Shown here: in pieces, positions 1 through 9,302 of the stretch
Layout: every line of letters starts with the position of its first letter
Numbering within the stretch: the first letter of the stretch is position 1
Assembly: GCF_001629735.1 (NCBI RefSeq)
Contig: NZ_CP015224.1
Location: forward strand, 1,240,001-1,304,000
Length of the DNA: 64,000 nt
Origin: Lysinibacillus sphaericus
GTDB taxonomy: Bacteria; Bacillota; Bacilli; Bacillales_A; Planococcaceae
Direction: 5' to 3'
Translations under genes and position numbers: made by a program
Notes under the pieces: model-generated
Databases searched by the model: none
The model's input: only the letters and a program-made list of their open reading frames with translations
What the model was told of the DNA's origin: nothing

Positions 1-118
1 GTATTTTAAATCATTTTTAATGATGCACTTTCTACTACCATAGATTAAATTATTTAATCTTAATTTAAACATAATGCAACAATAAAAATATTCCTTTATT
101 ATATGAGGAGGGTGTTAG

Positions 119-265
119 ATGTTAGTTAAAAATAATGAGGATTTATTTGAATTACTAGATTCTTTGTTAAAAGAGCCTATTAGGGATTATCTGCAGCAAG
201 AAAATAAATCAATGAAAGAGCAAAAAACAATCAGAAATCAAGGTAATGGATTTTATGAACGTTAG
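119..265 (+). CDS. hypothetical 48-aa protein
   Basis: This short ORF has a strong Shine-Dalgarno (GAGGAGGG, 105-112) six bases before its ATG. The peptide is charged and probably helical (DLFELLDSLLKEPIRDYLQQE-like core), with no signal peptide or membrane segment. I do not recognise a family. It is followed by a hairpin terminator at 320-348, so it is probably a monocistronic unit. The good ribosome binding site and fitting terminator argue for a real gene; the product is unknown. Confidence 0.5.
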   Translation: MLVKNNEDLFELLDSLLKEPIRDYLQQENKSMKEQKTIRNQGNGFYER

Positions 266-319
266 TGTTAAAGCTTTTTATTAACGCAGGCAAGATTTTT
301 AAAATCTATCTAAAGTTAA

Positions 320-348
320 GGATTCACCAAAAATGGTGAGTCCTTTTT
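320..348 (+). terminator. Rho-independent terminator
   Basis: A 10-bp stem (GGATTCACCA / TGGTGAGTCC, one G-T pair) with an AAAA loop is followed by five T residues. It would end transcription of the 48-aa ORF upstream. Confidence 0.75.
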
Positions 349-518
349 CTTATCAAAAAGGAGCGAGAAAGTAACATGGCAATTTTAACCCCCCTGAAGA
401 AGTTGAGTGAGTGGTTCTTGATATTAGCAATGCTTTATTTGAGTATCGATGGAATGTGTGTTTAACAACCATTATTAGTGATAATGGTGGGAGAGAACGT
501 GAAATTGTCGAGGGCCTT

Positions 519-746
519 ATGAGTATTTTAGTTACGATCTCCTTAGCAGTGTCACTAGGTGTTAAATTCGCGTTGCGGATGTCTAAAACCTTATTAGAAT
601 ACTTCTTCTATCTTTTATCTTTTTATACATTGTTAGGATTATCGTTTTTAGGAAACCAGGAACGTACAACATTAATAATTGCAATTTATCTTGCTGTAAA
701 TACGGTTTTCTTCATAGTTCAAAAATTATACTACGAAAAAATCTGA
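519..746 (+). CDS. possible small membrane protein, 5' end uncertain
   Basis: The reading frame encodes about 75 residues with three hydrophobic stretches, consistent with a small integral membrane protein. The start is unclear. The frame is open from 411, and an ATG at 519 is preceded by GAGGG. Just upstream, 376-465 encodes a separate hydrophobic peptide in another frame (MAILTPLKKLSEWFLILAML...) that stops at 463-465, so the locus may be one gene split by a frameshift. No family recognised. It lies directly upstream of the decayed topB gene. Confidence 0.35.
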   Translation: MSILVTISLAVSLGVKFALRMSKTLLEYFFYLLSFYTLLGLSFLGNQERTTLIIAIYLAVNTVFFIVQKLYYEKI

Positions 747-797
747 AACTGAATAATTTAAGTACAAATAAATTAGTAAATAAAGGTGGTCACTGAA

Positions 798-3280
798 ATG
801 AGTATAGTTATATTATATGAAAAACCATCACAGGCAAGAAATATCGGTGGCACATTAGGTATTGAATGTAAGCATGATCATTATTTTGAAATTAAAAAAT
901 CAGGGCTACTTCCCAACGGTGCTACGCTCGTTTGGTCAGTCGGCCATTCAGTATCACTAAAAGAACCACATGAGTATGATGACAAATATGAAACTTGGCG
1001 ATTAGAAGATCTACCGATTAAGTCTGAAAGATACGAATATAAAGTAGATGAGAGTAAACGAGATCTTTTCAATACTATGCAAAAGCATTTGGCTGAAGCC
1101 AAAATAATAATTAATGCAACAGATGCTGGAATCGAAGGTACTCATATCTTCTTTTCAATTCTTGAAACTGCGAAAATTGACACAACAAATAAGACGCTTA
1201 AACGCTTATGGATTTCGTCAGAAGAAAAAAGTGAGGTACTTCATGGTTTCCGGAATCCGGAATTTAGAGCCAATAGAAAAGGATTTACTACGCTTTGAGC
1301 GAGGGAAAGCAAGAGCGATTAGCGATTGGTATTTAGGTATGAACACAAGTGGATTTGCAACACTTAAAGCAAAAGAGAAAAATCCTAATATACCTAAAAT
1401 CGCAATCGGTAGAAATATGCAAGTGGTCCTATCTATGGTTTATCAACGTCAAAAAGAAATTGAAAGTTTTGTTTCTAAATCTTTCTACGAGCTCGATGCT
1501 AATTTTGTTAGCGATCAAGGCGATTACAGAGGAAGATCTAAGCTAAAATTCGATACTAAAGACGAGTTAAATACTTTCATTGAAAAAAATAAGTTGGTTC
1601 CAGGTAAAAATTTTGAAGCTACGGTTTCTAGTATTACAAAAGAAACTAAGAACCAAAATGCGCCTACATTGCTAAGTCTATCATCACTTCAAAAACTAGC
1701 ATTTAAAAAGTATAAGTATAGTCCAGATAAGACCCTTAAAATTGCTCAAGGTCTCTATGAAAAACGCGTCTTATCATACCCACGTACGGATAGCAAATAC
1801 ATTAGCGAGAATGAATATGAGTATTTAAAAGATTTGGTGAGTGATTTAAAAATATTACTCAATATTGTTTGAACCAATCTATAAACCTTTAAAAAAGCAT
1901 GTTGATGCCAGTAAGGTAACTGATCATTATGCTCTTCTACCGACTCGCAAACTTGCGAATCTATCCGAATTATCGGTTCAAGAAAGCAACATTTACTTAG
2001 AGGTTGTTAAAAGTGCCACAGCTCTTTTCATGGCTGCTTACCAGTATGAGGAAACAAAAATTGTCACAACTATTAATGATGTGCCATTTCACACAACAGG
2101 TAGTATCGAAAAGATACGAGGGTGGAAGGAAATTTTACAAGACGTTGATTATAAAGACATGATTTATCAGAAATTAAGGGGATTGGAACAGCAGCCACTC
2201 GTAGTGGAACTATTGAAAAATTATTCAACAACGGATACTTGGATTTAACAGATAAAAAAATTGTGAATGTAACAAATACAGGGATTTCTTTATGTAAGTT
2301 GGTAGAGGGTACTAGTCTTGTAAGCCATGTAATTACAGCAAATTGGGAAAAATCCTTAAAAGACATCGAAAATGGGACTATGAAAGGTGTGGAATTTCTT
2401 ATGACAATCGAAAAAGAAGTAACAAACATTAACGAAAAAATCACTGAAAACCTTGATACAACTGAATTTAAAGCAAAAGATGAGGACGCCCCATCCTGTC
2501 CAAAATGTAAAAAGGGTAAGATTATAAATAAAGGGCAAGTATTTGGTTGTACCCAATATAAAGAAACTGGTTGCGACTTCTCCATTTTTAAAACAATTGC
2601 TAAAAAGGAACTATCAAATAAACAAGTTCGAGATTTAATTGAAAAAGGGCAAACAGGTGTTGTAAAAGGTCTTAAATCAAAGGAAGATAAAGAATTTGCA
2701 GCAATTTTAAAATTAAAGGCAGACGGTAAAATAGATTTCATATTTCCACAAAATCCTATGTGTCCTAAGTGTAAAAAGGGTGAGATTGTTGATAAAGGAA
2801 AATTAGTAGGCTGTACTCAATTTAATGAGACAGGCTGTGATTTCTCCATTTTCAAAACAATTGCTAAAAAAACATTGTCTGACAAACAACTTCTTGATTT
2901 GATTGAAAAAGGGCAGACAGGGATTATTAAAGGTTTTAAATCGAAAGAAGATAAAGAGTTTGCAGCAATCTTAAAACGAAATAAGGATGGTACAATCAAT
3001 TTTATTTTCCCTCAAAATTCCAAAATGCAAAAAAGGTGAGGTTGTTGATAAAGGGAAATTAGGGAAATTAGTAGGCTGCACTCATTTTTCAAAAACTAGT
3101 TGCAACTTCTCTATTTTTAAAACAGTGGGTAACAAAGCCCTTTCTGAAAAACAACTAACTGATTTGGTGGTAAAAGGAAAAACAGGGAAAATAAAAGGTT
3201 TTGTAGGTAAATCAGGGAAGGAATTTGATGCTAAATTAATATTAAATAAAGATTTCAAAGTTGAATTCGATTTTAGTTAA
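798..3280 (+). pseudogene. topB: DNA topoisomerase III (TopB), multiply frameshifted
   Basis: Type IA topoisomerases relax negatively supercoiled DNA through a tyrosine-DNA intermediate. The start ATG at 798 follows AAAGGTGG. Family features appear in successive frames: Toprim start (EKPSQAR), an altered acidic motif (TDAGIEGT where TDAGREGE is usual), the active-site tyrosine region (SYPRTDSKYI, about 1770-1800) and the conserved GIGTAATRSG segment near 2178. The frame changes near 1240, 1860, 2175 and 3030. Between DYKDMIYQ and GIGTAATR a conserved stretch is missing, so this is not only sequencing error. The 3' part encodes three tandem zinc-ribbon/topoisomerase C-terminal repeats (CPKCKKG...GCTQ...FSIFKTIAKK), the third in another frame. 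Judged a pseudogene of a TopB-type enzyme such as those found on chromosomes and mobile elements of Firmicutes. Confidence 0.85.
2494..3280 (+). repeat. three tandem copies of TopB C-terminal zinc-ribbon repeat
   Basis: Roughly 255-bp units begin near 2494, 2758 and 3020. Each encodes a CPKCKKG-type knuckle, a second Cys pair and the FSIFKT(I/V) - LS(D/E/N)KQ - GKSKEDKEF block typical of the repeated C-terminal domain of topoisomerases. Units one and two are very similar. The third is more diverged, has a three-residue duplication (GKLGKL) and lies in a shifted frame. Confidence 0.7.
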
Positions 3281-3606
3281 TCGTGTTTCCTCTCGTTTGG
3301 TTGTAAATTGTCTCCAGGGTATGCTGTTAAGAATTAAGAATCATGAAATGGTAAGACTAGATCGAAATGTGGAACGTTAAGAAAGGAGACTATACATGTT
3401 AGGTGCTAAACCAAGACAAAAAACAAAAAATAAAACGAAACTTTATTTTTGATTTTAGGTTATTTAATTGAAGCCAACTTGCTAAAAGTAAGTGGAGTAA
3501 CGTTTTCAATTTTATCTTTTTAAAAATTCAATCATTAAAAATCTTGAAAAAATGGTTTATTATGTAAAGATAGGTAATGTAATTCGAAATCGAAAGGGGA
3601 TTTGTT
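3281..3606 (+). other. intergenic, no gene recognised
   Basis: This AT-rich spacer follows topB. An 18-codon frame at 3396-3452 has a good ribosome binding site (AAAGGAGA) but encodes only a lysine-rich peptide and is not called. Otherwise nothing is recognised beyond the upstream region of the secreted protein at 3607. Confidence 0.4.
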
Positions 3607-4182
3607 ATGAAAAACAAAAAGAAGCATGTTTTTAATTCAAAAGGTTTTCGATTTAATGTATTAAGTTTAGCTATGGTGTTAATGGTGACTATTTGTACAG
3701 TTTTTGTAAGTGGTAATACAACTACATTAGCTGCACCTGTATCCGTGTATTTAACTGATGAGTTAACGCCAATTTCAGTTACAGGAGATATCGAGCAAAT
3801 AACGTCTAATTATTTTTCATATAATAAAGACCAATCGTTTTATAAAACACAATTATCTATCAATGGTTTGAAATATGACAAAGGGATTGGCTCACATGCA
3901 AATAGCACAATTAAGTATAATTTGAATGGACAGTATACTAAATTTACAGTCGATGTAGGGATAGATGATCAAGTAACGTCGGGTCATGGTTCTGTGAATT
4001 TTGTAATAATCGCTGATGGAAAAATTATATATATAAGTCCGGTTAAAAAATCTCATGAACCAGCCGAACATGTCGAAGTAAATATTACAGGGAAAAGCAC
4101 ACTTGAGTTAGTAACGTTTAATGCTAACGATAATATTGACAATGATCATGCCAACTGGGCAGATGCAAAATTGTTTAAATAA
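3607..4182 (+). CDS. secreted NPCBM-domain protein
   Basis: This 191-aa protein is predicted to be exported. It has a lysine-rich N-terminus, a hydrophobic segment at about residues 18-38 and a likely signal peptidase site near residue 42 (TLAAP). The rest (about 60-190) matches the NPCBM/NEW2 domain: a KGIGSHANS-type motif, a central FTVDVGIDDQV strand, a GSVNF...DGK strand and the closing DHANWADAKL. This domain is a putative carbohydrate-binding module, usually attached to glycosidases; here it stands alone, without a catalytic domain. ATG 3607 follows GAAAGGGG. It may bind cell-wall or extracellular glycans; the ligand cannot be read from sequence. Confidence 0.8.
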   Translation: MKNKKKHVFNSKGFRFNVLSLAMVLMVTICTVFVSGNTTTLAAPVSVYLTDELTPISVTGDIEQITSNYFSYNKDQSFYKTQLSINGLKYDKGIGSHANSTIKYNLNGQYTKFTVDVGIDDQVTSGHGSVNFVIIADGKIIYISPVKKSHEPAEHVEVNITGKSTLELVTFNANDNIDNDHANWADAKLFK

Positions 4183-4471
4183 AAAATCGTCTAAATCGGG
4201 AAGAATGAGCATCCATTATCTGAAAAAGACACCTATAATGTATGAACCCAAAAGTTAGACTTTAGAGAATATGACATAACTAAAAGATTCCTTCGAAAAG
4301 TAGAATAATTTTTATATTAACAGAACACAAAAAATAGAAAACCGAACTATTCCGAGACATTTCATAAGTGTTTCATTGAACAGTTCGGTATTTTTGTTGT
4401 TTGAAAAAACACATTTGTCCCAGCCCTTTGGAGGTGGAACAGTTAAGTAGACCGAACTAGTGAGAATCATT

Positions 4472-5578
4472 TTAATTGATGACTCCATGTCCCACGATTT
4501 CTACTTCAAACTTAGGTCTAATATTTATATTAGGGTATTTTTCCTCCCACTTTATTTGTTTCCATGTTTTAGGGTGATATGCAATCAATTCTCTCCCTAT
4601 TCCGAATAGATCAGAATTGGAGGCTTGGAGTTTTTTTACTAATTTTTCTGCTTTAGCAGTCAAGTCCTTTGATAATAGAGTATTGAGTTGCTGTATCTTT
4701 TCTTCATTGGATAACTTATCCTCCGGAAACTCTAAAATGTTTACATCTACTTTCACATTAATTTCTACTTTAATATTTTCGGGTGAGGCGGATAGGACAG
4801 CTAAGTTGGAATTTACTTTGCTAAAGTTATACGAAATGTAGTTCTGAATTCTTAGTTCCTTATCATCTCTGATTTCTGAAACGAATCGAGCAACCTTTTT
4901 TTTCTGATTAGACATGATAAGAAATAAGGTAGACTCTTCCAAAGTTAGAGAACCCACTAATTCGTGTTTATGAAATAATCCTGTGCCAGCTAAAATCACC
5001 TCGTCATCCTTTAATGAAATTAAGGGTAATGCAAAGTCTTTCCCTGGATCAAACATATTTGTCCTAATGGATTGAACATTAAGTTTTGGAATTTGCGTTG
5101 ATTTCTCTGCACTAGATAACAATTCAATGATGAATTCTGCGATGAGTGTATTTTTTTGTGTCATCTTTTTCAATATATCTTCAGCATTTCCCTCTGTAAC
5201 AACGATATTAGCTGAGACAGAGCTATTTGGATCACGATAAAAGATGTCTAAGAATTGATAAATGTCTTTATGAGCTAATTCCTCTCCCAATAAGAATAAA
5301 CGATTTTTAGTCGGATCAAAATCGCCAGATAGTTTATTGTCCATATCTAATCTGGTCTCTCGAATGGTGTTCCCTTCTCCTTGGATTATGAAATTAGTCG
5401 GAACTCCATTTTTCATATCACGAACAATGGCCGTCGTTTTAATTTTTTCATCTAGCTCTAAATCAAAGGCAGAGGCATAAACCAATCTTCCTTCTTTAAG
5501 GAGTCTCTGATCCCAACACCCTGCTAAGAAAAATGCATTCACTACAATTATTACCCAAATCATACATTTTTTTATCAT
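4472..5578 (-). CDS. gerC: germinant receptor lipoprotein, Ger(x)C family
   Basis: GerC proteins are lipoproteins on the outer face of the spore inner membrane and form the third subunit of nutrient germinant receptors. The 368-aa product has a type II signal peptide with lipobox LAGC directly followed by WDQR, the family hallmark. The C-terminal half has the family pattern (LVKKLQ, DLFGIGREL, HPKTWKQIKWEEKYPN). The ATG at 5578 follows AAAGGG; an in-frame GTG at 5596 overlaps gerB and is less likely. It is the last gene of a gerA-gerB-gerC operon, four bases after gerB. Full length and intact. Confidence 0.9.
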   Translation of the reverse strand: MIKKCMIWVIIVVNAFFLAGCWDQRLLKEGRLVYASAFDLELDEKIKTTAIVRDMKNGVPTNFIIQGEGNTIRETRLDMDNKLSGDFDPTKNRLFLLGEELAHKDIYQFLDIFYRDPNSSVSANIVVTEGNAEDILKKMTQKNTLIAEFIIELLSSAEKSTQIPKLNVQSIRTNMFDPGKDFALPLISLKDDEVILAGTGLFHKHELVGSLTLEESTLFLIMSNQKKKVARFVSEIRDDKELRIQNYISYNFSKVNSNLAVLSASPENIKVEINVKVDVNILEFPEDKLSNEEKIQQLNTLLSKDLTAKAEKLVKKLQASNSDLFGIGRELIAYHPKTWKQIKWEEKYPNINIRPKFEVEIVGHGVIN

Positions 5579-5582
5579 TTTC

Positions 5583-6686
5583 CTAAGCCCTTTCACTCTT
5601 TCTGAATAAAAGAGAGATTACAAATAAGAATAAAGGAATTGTCAGTAACGTGACATACGACATTATAATGACAGCTTTATTCACTAAATCAATTTCCGAC
5701 TCTTTATTAGGAATTATAGAGACCCCACTCGCTATGATACCTATTAAGAAGATAAATACTGTACGTCTTTTTTTTGAAAAAGTGATTGAACATCCTTCGG
5801 TAGCTAAAAAAATGTAGCTTGTTAATGAAGTAATGACATTGATAACCCAAAGAGAGATGAACAAGAGATCAATCCTCTCAACAATTTGTAGATATAATGA
5901 TTTTACATAATATAAAACGGGTTGTGGGATACTTAACAACTCCTCTGGACTAAAAATCACCACTGTGACTACTGTTAGGAAGGTGTATAACAATGTTACA
6001 CAAAGATTAGCTATTGATGCTGAGAATAAAATCTTTTTTTCTCCTATATGTTGAAAGTATGGGTACAGAATGAGTAATAACTCAAATCCAAGCATTGAAA
6101 AGTAAGCTTCCTTGGCCCCTTTAAGAATATTTCCAAATCCAGAATGCCCAATAGGAAATAAAAACCTCCACTCTGCTGGATAAGTTAACATAACAATAAA
6201 GGAAATAATAATCAATAAGATGATGAGGGTGGAAACCATAACAAAAAAATTGCTGATTTCTGACACAGTTCCTTTTCCTATATAAATAGCAGTTAGTGTT
6301 AGAAGCACTATCACAATCCATCTAGGGGTAAGAGGTAAAACCCACATTTTAATGATGGCAGATGAGTACATCAATACGAGGCTAGCGACCATTACCGCAT
6401 AAATAATATAAACAATGTTTATGCTGTTTCCCGCAACTTTTCCAACTAATTGGGTAGAATAGTGAAACAGTGACTTAGAAGGGAATCTTCTTCCAAGACT
6501 CCAAATCATTAGAATTAAAATTTGGATTACAATCCCTGAAACCAAGACTGACATCCAGCTGTCTTGCTTTGACATAGAAAAAACATCAGATGGTAAACCA
6601 AGTATCCCTACTCCAATTTGTGCCTGCATAATTAAAAATGTTAACTGAAAGGTAGTCAAAGTGGTTAGGTTAGTCAGACTTTTCAT
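5583..6686 (-). CDS. gerB: germinant receptor permease subunit, GerAB/GerB family
   Basis: This 367-aa polytopic protein is an APC-superfamily amino-acid permease-like subunit. In germinant receptors the B subunit binds the nutrient germinant within the spore inner membrane. About ten hydrophobic segments are visible, and the first carries the conserved QAQIGVGILGLP start. The internal GAKEAYFSMLGFELLLILYP-like segment is also typical of the family. The ATG at 6686 lies inside the 3' end of gerA (17-base overlap) and follows AGAGGATGG, suggesting translational coupling. Intact. Confidence 0.9.
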   Translation of the reverse strand: MKSLTNLTTLTTFQLTFLIMQAQIGVGILGLPSDVFSMSKQDSWMSVLVSGIVIQILILMIWSLGRRFPSKSLFHYSTQLVGKVAGNSINIVYIIYAVMVASLVLMYSSAIIKMWVLPLTPRWIVIVLLTLTAIYIGKGTVSEISNFFVMVSTLIILLIIISFIVMLTYPAEWRFLFPIGHSGFGNILKGAKEAYFSMLGFELLLILYPYFQHIGEKKILFSASIANLCVTLLYTFLTVVTVVIFSPEELLSIPQPVLYYVKSLYLQIVERIDLLFISLWVINVITSLTSYIFLATEGCSITFSKKRRTVFIFLIGIIASGVSIIPNKESEIDLVNKAVIIMSYVTLLTIPLFLFVISLLFRKSERA

Positions 6687-8184
6687 CTTTTTTCCATCCT
6701 CTTTCATGAGACGTCTTCCAGCGGTTTTGGGTGTTCAAATCTTTCGGTCTTGCCTTCATCGACCATATAGGGCCTCTAATAATTGTATCTTTTAAAGCAG
6801 AAAAATCAAAAGGTGCCAAAGGGTATAGATAGGGATGACTTAATGATTTTAGTTTACACATATGAATCAATATAAGTGTCAACCCTATAACAATTCCAAA
6901 AACCCCAAACAGTGCTGCCCCTATCATGAGAGGAAATCCCAATATCCGACTAGAAGTACTTAATTCATTTGATGGAATGACAAATGAAGAAATAGCCGTG
7001 ATGGCCACCACAATGACCATTGTGTTGGATACGAAATTAGCTTCTACAACTGCCGTTCCTATAACCAGTCCTCCTACTATCCCTATGGTTTGTGCAATCG
7101 GATTAGGTAACCTGATGGCGGCTTCTCGAAGCAACTCAAGCGTTAATTGCATAATCGCTGCTTCTAATAGGGGAGGGAAGGGGACGAATTCCAAAGAACT
7201 CTTAATAGAAAACACAATCTCTACTGGAATAATTTCGTAGTTGAAAGAAATTAAAGCAATGTAAAAAGCAGGAAGACACACGGTTGTGATGAAACTAAAA
7301 ATTCTAATCATTCTAAAAAAAGAGCTAATTGTGGTTCTGGAATTGTAGTCCTCAGCCGTTTGAAAGAAACTAAAAAATGTAACTGGAAAAATCAATGCCG
7401 TTGGACTACCATCCATAATAAGTGCGACTCTTCCTTCCATCAGATTGGACACGACACGGTCAACTCGCTCGGTATTAAGAAATTGTGGAAAAGGAGAATA
7501 AGTATTGTCTTGAATATATTCTTCAAATCCACCTGGTGCTTGAATCGAATCAGTCTGGATATAACTGATTCGATTTTCAATTTTTTTCAAGATTTCGGGA
7601 TCTGTTATATCAGATAAATAGATCAAAGCATATTTGGATTTTGATGTTTCACCAATAGTGGAAAGTGTAATCGTAAGTTTTGAACTAGAGATCCTTTCAC
7701 GAATGAATTGAATGTTTTCCGAAATTTTTTCTCCAAACCCTTGATGTGAACCTCTAATGATTCTTTCATTTTCTGGTTCTATTCTACCAGAATGCTCGTT
7801 AGGAAAAGGAACCAGCAATAGGGTATCTGATAAATCTTCCATGATGACACAATAGCCTTCAGGGATCATTTCAATTGCAATGTCAAGATTTGTTGTCGTC
7901 ACTAACTTTGCGCTCGTGATCACATGTTTAAAGTCATTCAAAGTTGAGTCAATTAACGGTTTTATGATATTAGTTTCCAAGCTTGTTTTATCAGTAAGAG
8001 AATCTAAAAAAAAGATTTTGATTAATTTTCCATTTATTTTTAACTCTCTTATAAATAAATCATCTGTGTGATGTAATCCATCTTGGATGTACTTTTCTTT
8101 CTGTATGGTAGTGAGAACGGCTCCTTGATCTAATCCCATTTTCTCATTCTGAATCTTTTTAGGAACTTGATTTTGATCACTCAT
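6670..8184 (-). CDS. gerA: germinant receptor A subunit, GerA family
   Basis: This 504-aa protein has a large N-terminal cytoplasmic domain (about 1-290) followed by several membrane segments (about 300-460) with the conserved PFPPLLEA, LLREAAIRLP and AQTIGIVGG motifs of GerA proteins. The C-terminal tail contains the family's RP..W-type motif (RPKDLNTQNRW). The ATG at 8184 was chosen because AGAAGGTG lies eight bases upstream; an upstream in-frame extension has no ribosome site. It is the first gene of a compact A-B-C operon encoding a full nutrient germinant receptor. It is expected to be expressed in the forespore under sigma G, but no promoter is called. Confidence 0.92.
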   Translation of the reverse strand: MSDQNQVPKKIQNEKMGLDQGAVLTTIQKEKYIQDGLHHTDDLFIRELKINGKLIKIFFLDSLTDKTSLETNIIKPLIDSTLNDFKHVITSAKLVTTTNLDIAIEMIPEGYCVIMEDLSDTLLLVPFPNEHSGRIEPENERIIRGSHQGFGEKISENIQFIRERISSSKLTITLSTIGETSKSKYALIYLSDITDPEILKKIENRISYIQTDSIQAPGGFEEYIQDNTYSPFPQFLNTERVDRVVSNLMEGRVALIMDGSPTALIFPVTFFSFFQTAEDYNSRTTISSFFRMIRIFSFITTVCLPAFYIALISFNYEIIPVEIVFSIKSSLEFVPFPPLLEAAIMQLTLELLREAAIRLPNPIAQTIGIVGGLVIGTAVVEANFVSNTMVIVVAITAISSFVIPSNELSTSSRILGFPLMIGAALFGVFGIVIGLTLILIHMCKLKSLSHPYLYPLAPFDFSALKDTIIRGPIWSMKARPKDLNTQNRWKTSHERGWKKDEKSD

Positions 8185-8268
8185 TGTTAAAACACCTTCT
8201 ACAATAGGGTATAAATAAAGATTTCCCAATAAGAACATTCTTATACATTTAGAAAGGGAGTAATGCAC

Positions 8269-8954
8269 TATAAATGATTAATCTAAAAAGCTTTTACAAC
8301 TTTTTAAGTTTTATCTATTTAAAAGTATTCATTAAGAGGAAAGTATTACTACTTCAACGAATAATTTTTACAATTAAATTTAAACTTAACTTGTATTTTT
8401 GAAGAAGCAATAAATTACGTCTTCTGAAAAACTTGCAAAAATAGCACTAAGTGCAAGGTTACAGAGAAATATGGTACTTCATAGTATAGAAATAGCATGC
8501 CTGCGATTGGAAAGCACATGAAAATATCGAGCACAACAATCTTTAGAAATCAGAACAATATCTTGAAAAAGTGAAGAAGTAGCCCATTGGGTACTTCTTT
8601 TTAATAGATAATTATACAATCAGGTGGCGAGAAAAGGGGTAAAATTCCTATTAGTTAATGAATTTAACTATATCGGTGTGTTGTTGGAACATAACATAAA
8701 TTTAAGTCTTCCTATCCAAAAAATGAGGTACTTTTCTTGAAAAATCGAAGGTATAGGGGATTCACAAAAATAAATTGCCTCTGGTGACACAATACAAAAA
8801 GATGTTGATAAAAAGTAGGAACCGAACCAAATTAAACTAGTTTATTAATGAAGAGCAAATTATATTGTGAGTCCCTGGTCAATTGCATTTCATAAAAATT
8901 ATGGAGAGAGGGAGAACTTAGTTAAGTGTTAAGGATTTGATGGTCTAGCTTTGT
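8269..8954. other. intergenic region upstream of the gerABC operon
   Basis: No gene is recognised. It contains a hairpin terminator (8576-8603) on the plus strand that has no intact gene in front of it, suggesting that the stretch before it (8400-8570) is gene debris too degraded to name. Confidence 0.4.
8576..8603 (+). terminator. orphan hairpin terminator
   Basis: GAAGTAGCCC / GGGTACTTC forms a stem-loop followed by TTTTT. No intact plus-strand gene precedes it. Confidence 0.6.
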
Positions 8955-9265
8955 CCTTCAAACTGATGTATAAGGAGCCATTCGTTTGAATCTGTGCAAA
9001 ATAGACATCTTTTGCTTTTTTAACTTTTTCATTAGCCAATCTTCTGTCAAATCAAGTTCCACTAGGTTTTCGTAAATAAGCTGGCCAACTGAAATTACTT
9101 CTGTTGGTAGGTTAGTGGTGATACACCTGCTTTCACGTCCAGTTTCGTCGCAACCTGTTCAGAAGTTTTTTGTAAAACACTAAGTTTACCATCTGTCTCA
9201 AGTTATGCATATTGTACATCTTGTACAGAGAAAATAGCTTGTTCGCGTAACATCAATCTCCATGG
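8955..9265 (-). pseudogene. DUF421 (YetF-like) protein remnant
   Basis: Minus-strand translation gives disconnected pieces of the C-terminal half of a DUF421 protein: MLREQAIFSVQDVQYA, LETDGKLSVLQKTSEQVATK, then KAKDVYFAQIQTNGSLY. Stops and shifts interrupt the frame. The pieces closely match a second remnant at 32.4-32.9 kb (MLREQAIFSLQDVQFA, DVYFAQVQTNGSLY) and more distantly the intact DUF421 gene at 14.1 kb. The N-terminal membrane part is absent. It lies directly downstream of a gerB gene on the same strand. Confidence 0.7.
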
Positions 9266-9302
9266 TTCCCTAAAGTTCCCTAACTTCTAATGCTTTTGCC
9301 TT

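Noticed and set aside
3396-3452. 18-codon frame with a good ribosome site after topB
   Set aside because: The lysine-rich peptide has no recognisable features and no terminator or conserved context.
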